The notes under the pieces are model-generated. The model saw nothing but the letters and a program-made list of their open reading frames with translations. It searched no databases and had not been told where the DNA came from. DNA of 64,000 nucleotides, from contig NZ_JAPDPJ010000010.1 of assembly GCF_026013605.1 (NCBI RefSeq), forward strand, positions 1-64,000, read 5' to 3'. Shown here piece by piece: positions 18,755-26,357 of this stretch. The DNA is from Plebeiibacterium sediminum (GTDB taxonomy: Bacteria > Bacteroidota > Bacteroidia > Bacteroidales > Marinilabiliaceae). How positions within the stretch are numbered: the first letter of the stretch is position 1; the number at the start of each line of letters is the position of its first letter. Both the position numbers and the translations under genes were made by a program.

Positions 18755-20644
18755 ATGAAAAAATCAAACCTAATAAAGCTTATTCTTTTATTTGCTATCC
18801 TATTATCTCATTTGTCTTCATGTGAATACGAGCCGGAAGGAGATAATTTTGAACAAATTGATCTGGATGCATTTAATTTAAAACTACTTCTCGAGTCTCC
18901 GTTATTAAGTGAAAAATATATATCTGCATGGAATGATGTTAATATTTACTATAGGTTTACTTCTCACAAGTATGCGATAGATGAGGTACAATTTTTCTTA
19001 AATGACGAGGAAATATTTCACCCTCATGAAGAAGGATGGGGAGACAATATAACAATTTATGAAAGATATTCTTCTAATGATAGTTGGTATACTTGTGAAG
19101 ATACATTGGAGATCCCAATGGAATTCCTAGAGGAAGGAAATAATAAATTAATTGCTAAAGTTACAGGAGTTTCTGGATCTGGTAGTATTGCTGATGTAAG
19201 AAACAGAGAAACCAGTATTGAAGAATATAAGTGGATTATTGTAGCTCACAAAAATCATCATAAGCCCTATTCATTTTCAGTTGAGGATCATAAATTACAT
19301 TTAGAATGGAGTGAGTATAACCATAAGTTTAATCATTATATCGTAGAAAAATATTGTGGCGAAATTTTGATGGATACTTTCACTTCAGAAGAGAATTTAA
19401 TTGTAGATGAATCTTATGTTGGAGAAAGGGCTGTGTATAAAGTTTTTGTAGTGTTAGGTGATGGTACCAAAAACGAGCTGTTTTCAATAGATAAGGAAAA
19501 TGAACTACCGGAACTAAAATTATGTGGGAATAATCATAATGCTCAGTTTATTTATTGGCATCCCTTTACAAAGTATGATGCACTAAAGGAAATTTCTATC
19601 CGGTGTTATGATAATAAAGGTAATGTTAATTTTAAAGGTATTGCTGGGATTAATGATACCATAATAAAAGTAACAGGCGATAAATATGGAGCTATCAATA
19701 AAGTAACGATGACTCTATTTCCTAAGGATAATGATCTTTTGGATCGGGAAATTAAAGAAAAGTTTCGACGTGAAACTTATTTGAAAATGGGAAGTCGTAC
19801 AACTCATGAAATTTTTCAATACAATGGAATAGTTCCGCTTCAATCTAATCTTTTTTTACTTAGGGACTCAAATCAAATGTTGGTTTATTCTCCTCTTGAT
19901 GAGGAAATGGTAGATATTTCATATGCTTCAGGAGCAGAATACCAGCCCAAGGAATATATTATTTTAAAATTTTCTCCGGAAGGGGATCGATTTGTTTTGG
20001 CTTCTGGAGAGAGTAATAAATATCATTTATACATAAAAGACGAGCAAGGTTATGGATATCATCATATACTAAAAGATAGAGATGAAGATTTGATTAGGTG
20101 CTATACTTTTGATGCGATTTATAAAGATCTGATATTTTTAAGAACAGGAGAATATGGAGATGTGATTTATGATATGCAACAGCGTAAAATTGTGGGCAAT
20201 TATAATCCGTATGGTCGTGATGATGTTTTTCTTTCTATGGATGGGAATTATATTATCTATAGAGGTGATTATGATCGCATAGGAAGTATTAAAAATGGAG
20301 TATATAAGCAGTTGTATAAATCTCCTTACAGGATTCTGTTTGAAAAATTTGAATTCCATAAAATGTATCCTGATTATGTTGTTTGTGTTGAATCCGGGCG
20401 AGTAACAATAAGAAATATTAAAGATTTTTCTGTTAAAAACAGTTATTCAATTTCAGGAGAAAAAGTGCTCTCTTTGGATACTGAGTTCAATCAATTGTTA
20501 ACAATAGAGGGAGAACGTTCTATTGTTAGAAATATAATGACAGGCGAAATTATGAAGGAGTTTGATTTTGCTTATAAGGATAGTAAGTTGTATGGAAATA
20601 CATTTTATGATAATTCAGGGTTGTTTTACTATATATACGAATAA
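18755..20644 (+). CDS. Hypothetical lipoprotein with fibronectin-like and propeller-like parts
   Basis: A 629-aa protein with a lipoprotein signal peptide ending LSSC (lipidated Cys23). Residues about 30-175 look like Ig-like beta sandwiches, and about 165-250 resemble a fibronectin type III unit. From about 350 to the end, repeated phrases such as ILKFSPEGDRFVLASGE and VFLSMDGNYIIYRGD suggest WD40/six-bladed-propeller repeats. No catalytic motif is visible. It is probably an outer-membrane or periplasmic lipoprotein. It is adjacent (3 bp) to a barrel-like protein and part of the non-conserved islet between metF and the PEP-binding gene. I do not recognise a named family. Confidence 0.75.
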   Translation: MKKSNLIKLILLFAILLSHLSSCEYEPEGDNFEQIDLDAFNLKLLLESPLLSEKYISAWNDVNIYYRFTSHKYAIDEVQFFLNDEEIFHPHEEGWGDNITIYERYSSNDSWYTCEDTLEIPMEFLEEGNNKLIAKVTGVSGSGSIADVRNRETSIEEYKWIIVAHKNHHKPYSFSVEDHKLHLEWSEYNHKFNHYIVEKYCGEILMDTFTSEENLIVDESYVGERAVYKVFVVLGDGTKNELFSIDKENELPELKLCGNNHNAQFIYWHPFTKYDALKEISIRCYDNKGNVNFKGIAGINDTIIKVTGDKYGAINKVTMTLFPKDNDLLDREIKEKFRRETYLKMGSRTTHEIFQYNGIVPLQSNLFLLRDSNQMLVYSPLDEEMVDISYASGAEYQPKEYIILKFSPEGDRFVLASGESNKYHLYIKDEQGYGYHHILKDRDEDLIRCYTFDAIYKDLIFLRTGEYGDVIYDMQQRKIVGNYNPYGRDDVFLSMDGNYIIYRGDYDRIGSIKNGVYKQLYKSPYRILFEKFEFHKMYPDYVVCVESGRVTIRNIKDFSVKNSYSISGEKVLSLDTEFNQLLTIEGERSIVRNIMTGEIMKEFDFAYKDSKLYGNTFYDNSGLFYYIYE

Positions 20645-20647
20645 TTG

Positions 20648-21391
20648 ATGTTTAAGAAGTTTGCCGTTTATTTATCTTTAATTCTACTAGCCCAGGTTAA
20701 TCTTAGCGCTCAATTAGATAAGGATTCTTTAAATTTTTTTGTAACAGGTAGTGTTGGCTATGGATGGTATGATATGCATGAGCTACGGGAATTAAATACT
20801 ATGATTCATTTAAACTCCAGCTATAATACAAAGATAACCTCTCAAATGCCTTCATATTTTACCTATAATTTTGAGTTAAACTATAAGTTAAAGAGTTATT
20901 GGCTTGGAGTTGGAGTTGGAAAAGCTTCAACGGGTTCCCGAATTGTTGCTTCTGATAATACTGGATATTATCATTATGATATGAAAATATCATCGGTAAA
21001 ATATGGAATTATTGGTGGGCGACGTTTATATGCTCGTGGAAATAATATGACAGTAGATATAATGCTTTTAACAGGTGTACTTCGCTCAAAATTAAAGTTA
21101 GATCAGACGGTGGATGTTTACGCCTATTCATCATATGAAGATAAAGAGTCGTTTAACGCTGTTAATTTTTATATAGAACCCAAGGTTAGACTTAATTTTC
21201 TGTCCTTTAAAAATTTAAGTTTAGGTATGGAACTAGGGTATTTATATCAGTTTGGAGGTGGTGAATTAAAGGGCCAGGATAGTGATGGTTATGAAGAGAA
21301 TCTTGGTTGCAAACCTCAGTGGGATGGATTAAGGATTGGGTTGATTATATCTGCAGGATCAAAAGGAAATTTTACTTCTACACGACAATAG
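20648..21391 (+). CDS. Hypothetical outer-membrane beta-barrel-like protein
   Basis: 247 aa from the ATG at 20648; the TTG directly before it is also open. The signal peptide ends near residue 21 (QVNLSAQ). The remainder alternates polar and aromatic residues in short strands separated by glycine-rich turns (YNFELNYKLKSYWLGVGVGKA, SLGMELGYLYQFGGGELKG), as in small porin-like barrels. It ends GLRIGLIISAGSKGNFTSTRQ, so a usual C-terminal aromatic is followed by a five-residue extension that overlaps a minus-strand fragment. It is almost certainly co-transcribed with the lipoprotein upstream. Confidence 0.68.
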   Translation: MFKKFAVYLSLILLAQVNLSAQLDKDSLNFFVTGSVGYGWYDMHELRELNTMIHLNSSYNTKITSQMPSYFTYNFELNYKLKSYWLGVGVGKASTGSRIVASDNTGYYHYDMKISSVKYGIIGGRRLYARGNNMTVDIMLLTGVLRSKLKLDQTVDVYAYSSYEDKESFNAVNFYIEPKVRLNFLSFKNLSLGMELGYLYQFGGGELKGQDSDGYEENLGCKPQWDGLRIGLIISAGSKGNFTSTRQ

Positions 21392-21524
21392 CTTTAGGTT
21401 CTTTACCCTCGTCAATCGAATCCAGTAAATCAATTAATTCAGTTTGGGGTATAGGTTCATTGAAGCTTATTGTTTCGATGTATGTACTCAGTCTATGGGT
21501 TGAGAAAATATACAAGATAGCCAT
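21378..21524 (-). pseudogene. Possible 3' remnant of a minus-strand gene (48 codons)
   Basis: Read on the minus strand, 21524 to 21378 gives MAILYIFSTHRLSTYIETIS followed by an acidic, well-behaved tail ending EGKEPKAIVV and a TAG. The frame is also open upstream of this ATG to about 21550. Its composition is protein-like, and it overlaps the last codons of the barrel gene. It may be the decayed C-terminus of a displaced gene or a real small ORF. The family is not recognised. Confidence 0.3.
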
Positions 21525-21568
21525 TGATTCACAAGGAAATATAAATAAGTTATCAAGTCACAAAGAAG

Positions 21569-21934
21569 ATGAAAATAAAGGTTCAAAAATATTATGTGTT
21601 ATTAATATTTCTAGTATTTACATCATCATCATGTAGAATTTATAGCCATAAAATAAACTATTTGAAAAATGATGGAGCAAAACAAGGATTATGGATAACA
21701 ACAGATACGATTGCTAATATATACATTACAAAATACCAAAATGGAGTCAGAGATGGCAAGTTTAAAGCATTTCATTCTAATGGAAAGATTAAGTCAATAG
21801 GAAAGTATAAGGATGATAAACGTATTGGTGTATGGAAGTTTTATTTCGACAATGGTTTTTTATATAAAGAGTTGAAATTTGATAAGAAAGGAGAACAAAA
21901 ATCAATTTCCTTATATGATCCGATTGACCTTTAA
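21569..21934 (+). CDS. YwqK/MORN-repeat lipoprotein
   Basis: A 121-aa protein with a lipobox (FTSSSC, Cys22) and tandem MORN-like motifs: QNGVRDGKFKAFHSNGKIKSIGKYKDDKRIGVWKF falls into repeats of the form G-x-x-x-G-x-(W/F)-x-x-(Y/F). These repeats are labelled YwqK-type antitoxin-like domains in databases, although lipidated Bacteroidota versions are not shown to be antitoxins. It lies in the accessory islet, 45 bp after the minus-strand remnant. The role is unknown. Confidence 0.7.
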   Translation: MKIKVQKYYVLLIFLVFTSSSCRIYSHKINYLKNDGAKQGLWITTDTIANIYITKYQNGVRDGKFKAFHSNGKIKSIGKYKDDKRIGVWKFYFDNGFLYKELKFDKKGEQKSISLYDPIDL

Positions 21935-21952
21935 ATTAAGCTAATGAGCGAT

Positions 21953-22170
21953 TTAATCGCGTTCTGTAGTAAAGAATAGCTCCGATCGGCGTATGCCTCT
22001 GGCTATGTCGCATATCATAAGGCCTCTGGCCGTTTAGATTGATCAAAAAAGAATAAAGCAAATTCTAGAGCGTATTTTAATGGTTTAATTAGCTAAATGC
22101 TTATAATCAAACTGTATATCGAGCCGCTGTGCCCAACGTTTTACTACAAGAGTTATTATTCTGGAATTGG
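21953..22170 (+). repeat. Degenerate hairpin repeat, copy 2
   Basis: In the gene-free stretch 21935-22652. Landmarks in order: hairpin GCGATTTAATCGC (about 21948-21960), GGCC-TCT-GGCC (22021-22031), GAATAAAG (22051-22058), ATTTTAAT (22074-22081), and GCCCAACGTTTTACTAC (about 22132-22148). The inverted repeat TGCCCAA/TTGGGCA spans about 22131-22174. It aligns with copies 1 and 3 with conserved spacing of about 80 bp between AATAAAG and GCC. Non-coding. Confidence 0.6.
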
Positions 22171-22182
22171 GCATTACTAACA

Positions 22183-22380
22183 GTTCATTGAAGTGTCTCA
22201 CTTCGTTATTAACAATTTACCTTAGGTTGTTCATAACTTTGCTCAATGAAAAAATAAAGCTTATTACTAAGTCTATATTTTAATGTATTCATTTATTTAA
22301 GTGCTAGTTATATAGCAACATATCGGGATGGTATGCCAAATGTTTTACTACGAGAGTGGCTAATCTAAAAAATGAAAATC
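22183..22380 (+). repeat. Degenerate hairpin repeat, copy 3
   Basis: Directly follows copy 2. The hairpin GAAGTG-TCT-CACTTC (22192-22206) shows a compensatory change against copy 1 (C:G to T:A in the stem). Then AATAAAG (22255-22261), ATTTTAAT (22279-22286), GCCAAATGTTTTACTAC (about 22338-22353), and an inverted repeat CCAAAT/ATTTGG reaching about 22390. Between here and the palindrome at 22468 I see no gene. Confidence 0.6.
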
Positions 22381-22467
22381 ACTCATTTGGGGTTCAACAA
22401 TGCACTTGCTTTGGGTCAATTAGGTAATGACGATGGTACAAAATCATATTACCGACATATGTTCGAC

Positions 22468-22521
22468 ATATAAAAGCCATACCAAACTCATTGATCAATG
22501 AGTTTGGTATGGCTTTTATAT
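22468..22521. terminator. 54-bp perfect palindrome, likely bidirectional terminator
   Basis: ATATAAAAGCCATACC and the rest of a 27-bp arm are followed at once by the exact reverse complement, ending TTTTATAT. There is no spacer; the centre is TTGATCAA. Both flanks end in T-rich tracts after GGC, as expected of a two-way intrinsic terminator at the islet edge. A perfect palindrome of this length is unusual. Confidence 0.6.
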
Positions 22522-22652
22522 AACTGTTATATGACCTTAATATTTTTATGAACCAACCTCTATCCAAAGCTATACCATAGTAAATACAAGCCTCTTAGTA
22601 CTATAATGCATGTTAAGAGAATAATAATTCGAATATCAGCTTAAGTTATATT

Positions 22653-25625
22653 TCACTTCCATTCCACGATAGCTTTTTGGTGTTTGCCATCCATTAGTAT
22701 GTTTAATGGGTTTTCAAACTCAACATGAGTAAAGTAATGGGTTTCATTTACTATCTTTTGTTTTTGCAGAATATCAAAGGCCACAAACTCTTGTTTTTTA
22801 ACATGGTGAACAGAAAAGTAACCAACATTCATGGAGGTTACATTGTGAAAGAAGTGAGAGCCTAAAGATGCATCCAGAGGAAAATCTTCCAGTCCCATTT
22901 CAACAATAACCTTAGCGTGCGATATTTGCGACCAGAGTACAGGTATTCCAGTAAACTTGTCTCTTGTTCCCCAGCGGCCCGGACCAATCAGCAAATATTC
23001 TTTACCTTCTTGTTCCATCTTTTTGTTCAGGGCTGCAATCTCTTTGGCCATTTCATCTGTTTTTGTTCGGCTAAACATTTCTGATTTCATAAAAATCACA
23101 TCTTTGATATAGTCCAATTTGCCATTACCCATTCCTTTTTCTGATGATAATAGAATCTTTGATTGATCAACTTCCTCAAAATTAATTTTGGTGTGTTTCT
23201 CAATTCGTATTAAGGGTTTAATCTGGAGTAAATATAAGGTTGGTAAATCATTTTTATCTGGATTTAAATCCACCGCAAACTCTATTTCAACTGGCGCACC
23301 CATGGCCTGTTTAAAGTATTTTAGTAAGAGTTCAAGACTTTTGGATAGTGGTAGGTATTCGTATTTTAAGATGTTTGAAAAGTTCAGTATTCTCGGACCT
23401 TTTTTGTTTAGATTATTAACTATTCTATCATAGCTATAATCATATACTGAGGCACAATATTTTAAATTGCCATCCTCTTCAGCTTCCTTAATAGATAATT
23501 TTTGAATAAAGGTATCCTCATTATAATTTTTGATATCAAATTTTTTACTTTTTAGGTTTAGCGCATAGAAATGAGTCTGGGAATCTTTGATTTGGTCCTG
23601 AATAGCATTTAGTTCCAGGTTAGGATACTTAGGACAAAAGCGCCATGCTTTTTCGCCGCCCACAACATATTTACCTAATCCAATTCCAATAACAGCAAAG
23701 CCATCTTCCGGTTTCATGTATGAAAAAGGATAGTAGTTATAACTTTGGGCAATACCACTTATATGAGGATAAAAACGGTTGTGTGCTTTGTCGCCCACCA
23801 TTTTTTGAATGATCACTGCCATTTTTTCCTCCTCAATTTTATAGTTTACGGCATCAAAGTATGCTCTGGCTGAATTTGAATACATCGAGGCATAAACCAT
23901 TTTTACAGCAGTGCATAATTGCTCAAACCGAACCTCTTCATCAGGATCATTGTTGGGGAGCATATAAGTGCAATATACCCCGGCAAATGGTTGTAGCAGA
24001 GAATCTTCAAACAAACCGGAAGACCTTACGGCCAGAGGTTCATTTATGACTTCAATATATTTATGAAGTTTATTTTTTAGTTTCTCTGAAAATGAAGCAT
24101 CTAAAAACAGGTCCGTCGCTTTATCAAACTGCTTTTCGAGGTATATTTTGTTGTATAAATCGTTGCGCTGAATAAAGTTAGTAAATTCATCTGCACCAAC
24201 AATGGCGGTTGTTGGTATGCGTATGTTTATATTTGGTAGTATTTTCTCAAAATCTACATTCTCAACAAAATGACTTAAAAAAGCAAGACCTCTTCCTTTG
24301 CCACCAAAGCTACCTTCACCAATTCGGGTAATATATCGGTTACTATTAATAAGTGCACTGTCAAACCGCACTACTTTACCTTTGATACTCTCCAGTTTTA
24401 CCTCTTCAAAAATATCAAGTATTGCATTTCGGAGTTCATTACTACTGTCAAAATCCTGAATATCATAAGGACGAAGCTTTTTTGCCATGTTAATTTCGCC
24501 TCTGGCCATAAGCCAGGTGCTGATACCGTTTCTTTTGGCATGGTATAAAAGTGACTCTGCCTCAACCTCTTTGATGCAGTTGTAAAACTCTTTAAGATTG
24601 TGTGCTGTGGCAATTTTTCTTCCTCTTGAATTCTTAAAGATAAAATCGCCAAAGCCTAGTTTCAGGTGGATGAAATCTGAAATGTCTTGTGATAGTGTTT
24701 CTGAGTTCTTATCAATAAAATCAGCTCCAACACTTCTCGCCTTATCTGCATTATCAGGGTCGGATGATTGAATCAGAGTAGGAATGCTCATTACGGACTG
24801 CACGTACTTAATTAACTCCACGCCTGCATTTTCATCTACTTCACCGTTGCGCAGGTATTTCATATCAGAAATAACGCAAATCAAATACTCTTTAAACTGA
24901 TTAATGATATTAACAGCATCCTCGTAATTACTCGCCAGAAGTATTTTAGGTCGGGCTCTCATTTTCATTACTTTATGAAGTTGCTCATGGCCTTCTTCAG
25001 CAAGAAGCACCTGAGTTTGCTTCATAATGATTGAATAGAGCATGGGCAGGTATCTGGTATAGTATTTTTGAGAATCTTCAACTAACAGTATAATTCTTAC
25101 CTCACCAATTTTGGTGTCATTGGCTGCATTTCTGGTATCTTCCACATGCTTAATCATGGCCAGAAATACCTTTGAGTCTCCATTCCAAACAAAAACCCGG
25201 TCAATGTATTCAACATTAGGACCTGAATCATCAAAGAATTTAAGATCGCTGTTGTTATTTACCATAACAAGCAAGGGCATAGTAGGATTTAGTTTTTTTA
25301 TGGTTTTACTGTATTTAATGGGTGTTTTTTTATCCAACCCAGCCATTAATATAACCATATCAAAATGCCTTTTCCCCATCAATTCCATTGCTTCTTCAAT
25401 ATTGGAAGCAGATGTGATTCGGGGAGCAGTGTATAAATTGAGTTGTAAGAATTCTCCGTAAATGCGATCAAAAAAACGGCCTTCTCTTACAATTGAATAT
25501 GCATCGTAGTAATTTGCAATGAGTAAAACCTCCTTAACCTTGAACTCCATCAGTTCAGCAAATATATCCTGGTCACTCTTTTTTCGTTTGTATATCTGAC
25601 TTAATTCAAAATCTGTGTGGCTCAT
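22653..25625 (-). CDS. PEP/pyruvate-binding (PPDK ATP-grasp) protein with receiver-like N-terminus
   Basis: A 990-aa protein. Residues about 30-150 (VKEVLLIANYYDAYSIV, then FDMVILMAG) and about 175-330 (VRIILLVEDSQKYYTRYLPML, then CVISDM and SADxFIDK) resemble two receiver domains, of which only the second keeps a Asp-containing VISDMKYLRNG. From about 400 a PPDK_N ATP-grasp domain follows (GSFGGKGRGLAFLS, PLAVRSSGLFEDSLLQPFAGVY, GDKAHNRFYPHISGIAQS). The phosphohistidine swivelling domain and PEP-binding TIM barrel of true PEP synthases are absent. It is therefore likely a regulatory or nucleotide-dependent phosphotransferase variant, not PpsA. Similar proteins are common in Bacteroidota; the reaction is unknown. 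Confidence 0.85.
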   Translation of the reverse strand: MSHTDFELSQIYKRKKSDQDIFAELMEFKVKEVLLIANYYDAYSIVREGRFFDRIYGEFLQLNLYTAPRITSASNIEEAMELMGKRHFDMVILMAGLDKKTPIKYSKTIKKLNPTMPLLVMVNNNSDLKFFDDSGPNVEYIDRVFVWNGDSKVFLAMIKHVEDTRNAANDTKIGEVRIILLVEDSQKYYTRYLPMLYSIIMKQTQVLLAEEGHEQLHKVMKMRARPKILLASNYEDAVNIINQFKEYLICVISDMKYLRNGEVDENAGVELIKYVQSVMSIPTLIQSSDPDNADKARSVGADFIDKNSETLSQDISDFIHLKLGFGDFIFKNSRGRKIATAHNLKEFYNCIKEVEAESLLYHAKRNGISTWLMARGEINMAKKLRPYDIQDFDSSNELRNAILDIFEEVKLESIKGKVVRFDSALINSNRYITRIGEGSFGGKGRGLAFLSHFVENVDFEKILPNINIRIPTTAIVGADEFTNFIQRNDLYNKIYLEKQFDKATDLFLDASFSEKLKNKLHKYIEVINEPLAVRSSGLFEDSLLQPFAGVYCTYMLPNNDPDEEVRFEQLCTAVKMVYASMYSNSARAYFDAVNYKIEEEKMAVIIQKMVGDKAHNRFYPHISGIAQSYNYYPFSYMKPEDGFAVIGIGLGKYVVGGEKAWRFCPKYPNLELNAIQDQIKDSQTHFYALNLKSKKFDIKNYNEDTFIQKLSIKEAEEDGNLKYCASVYDYSYDRIVNNLNKKGPRILNFSNILKYEYLPLSKSLELLLKYFKQAMGAPVEIEFAVDLNPDKNDLPTLYLLQIKPLIRIEKHTKINFEEVDQSKILLSSEKGMGNGKLDYIKDVIFMKSEMFSRTKTDEMAKEIAALNKKMEQEGKEYLLIGPGRWGTRDKFTGIPVLWSQISHAKVIVEMGLEDFPLDASLGSHFFHNVTSMNVGYFSVHHVKKQEFVAFDILQKQKIVNETHYFTHVEFENPLNILMDGKHQKAIVEWK

Positions 25626-25795
25626 TCTATGTAAATTTTAAGTTTAAAGTTACTAAAATGATCATGAATATATATGACAGATGTTGGTATGATAAAAGTG
25701 TTACGAACTTATTAAACCAGGCATTGTTTTATGTTGACATGGGCTTGGTAAAAGATAGCTTATATCTCAATATAGATTAAACAGATATTAAAGGT

Positions 25796-26203
25796 ATGAA
25801 TACACGCAGACCATTGGTGTTATTTGATGGATATTGCTCCTTATGTAGTAGCGTTGTGAGTTTTATTCTGGCTTATGAAAAGAATAGCGACTTGATTTTT
25901 GCACCGCTACATTCGTCATGTTCAAAAAATATTTTATTAAAATATAACCTGAGTGCAGATACAATGAATACAGTTGTGTTGATTAAAGATGATCAGGTTT
26001 TTATGAAGAGTGCTGCAGTTTTTGAGATCGCTTCTTATTTAAAGATGCCATATAGGATCGTTAAGTTTGGAGGCTTTTTACCTGTGTTATGGTCTGATTT
26101 TGTATATGATACGATTGCTAAAAATCGTTTTGTATGGTTTAAACGAAATGAAAAATGTTTTTTAGGTGGAGGTGAAAATTCCAGTAGATTTATAGATAAA
26201 TAG
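25796..26203 (+). CDS. DCC-family thiol-disulfide oxidoreductase-like protein (DUF393)
   Basis: A 135-aa protein starting PLVLFDGYCSLCSS, the hallmark DGxCxxC (Cys14, Cys17) of the DCC family. LKMPYRIVKFGGFLPVLWSDFVYDTIAKNRF matches the family's C-terminal helix and (Y/F)DxxAxNR motif. A thioredoxin-like fold is predicted for the family; a specific substrate is not known. ATG start; stands alone between divergent and co-directional neighbours. Confidence 0.88.
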   Translation: MNTRRPLVLFDGYCSLCSSVVSFILAYEKNSDLIFAPLHSSCSKNILLKYNLSADTMNTVVLIKDDQVFMKSAAVFEIASYLKMPYRIVKFGGFLPVLWSDFVYDTIAKNRFVWFKRNEKCFLGGGENSSRFIDK

Positions 26204-26357
26204 CCTGAATAAATTTCGTATTCAAGTATCTAATTATTTATGGTTTAAATGTAACAGTTTGTAAATATTTACGTATTAATTTAAGCGTTAATTCGCAAGC
26301 CCAAAATAATTATAAACACGGATGTATTGAAGTCCGTAAATTATATTAGACCTAATA

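Noticed and set aside
21307-21636. Plus-strand 109-codon ORF
   Set aside because: It overlaps two better-supported genes with signal peptides in other frames and has no recognisable features.
21953-22400. Integron attC sites (GCCCAAC with a complementary partner)
   Set aside because: RYYYAAC/GTTRRRY pairs are imperfect, the full attC L-boxes are not seen, genes are not arranged as one cassette per site, and no integrase is in the window.
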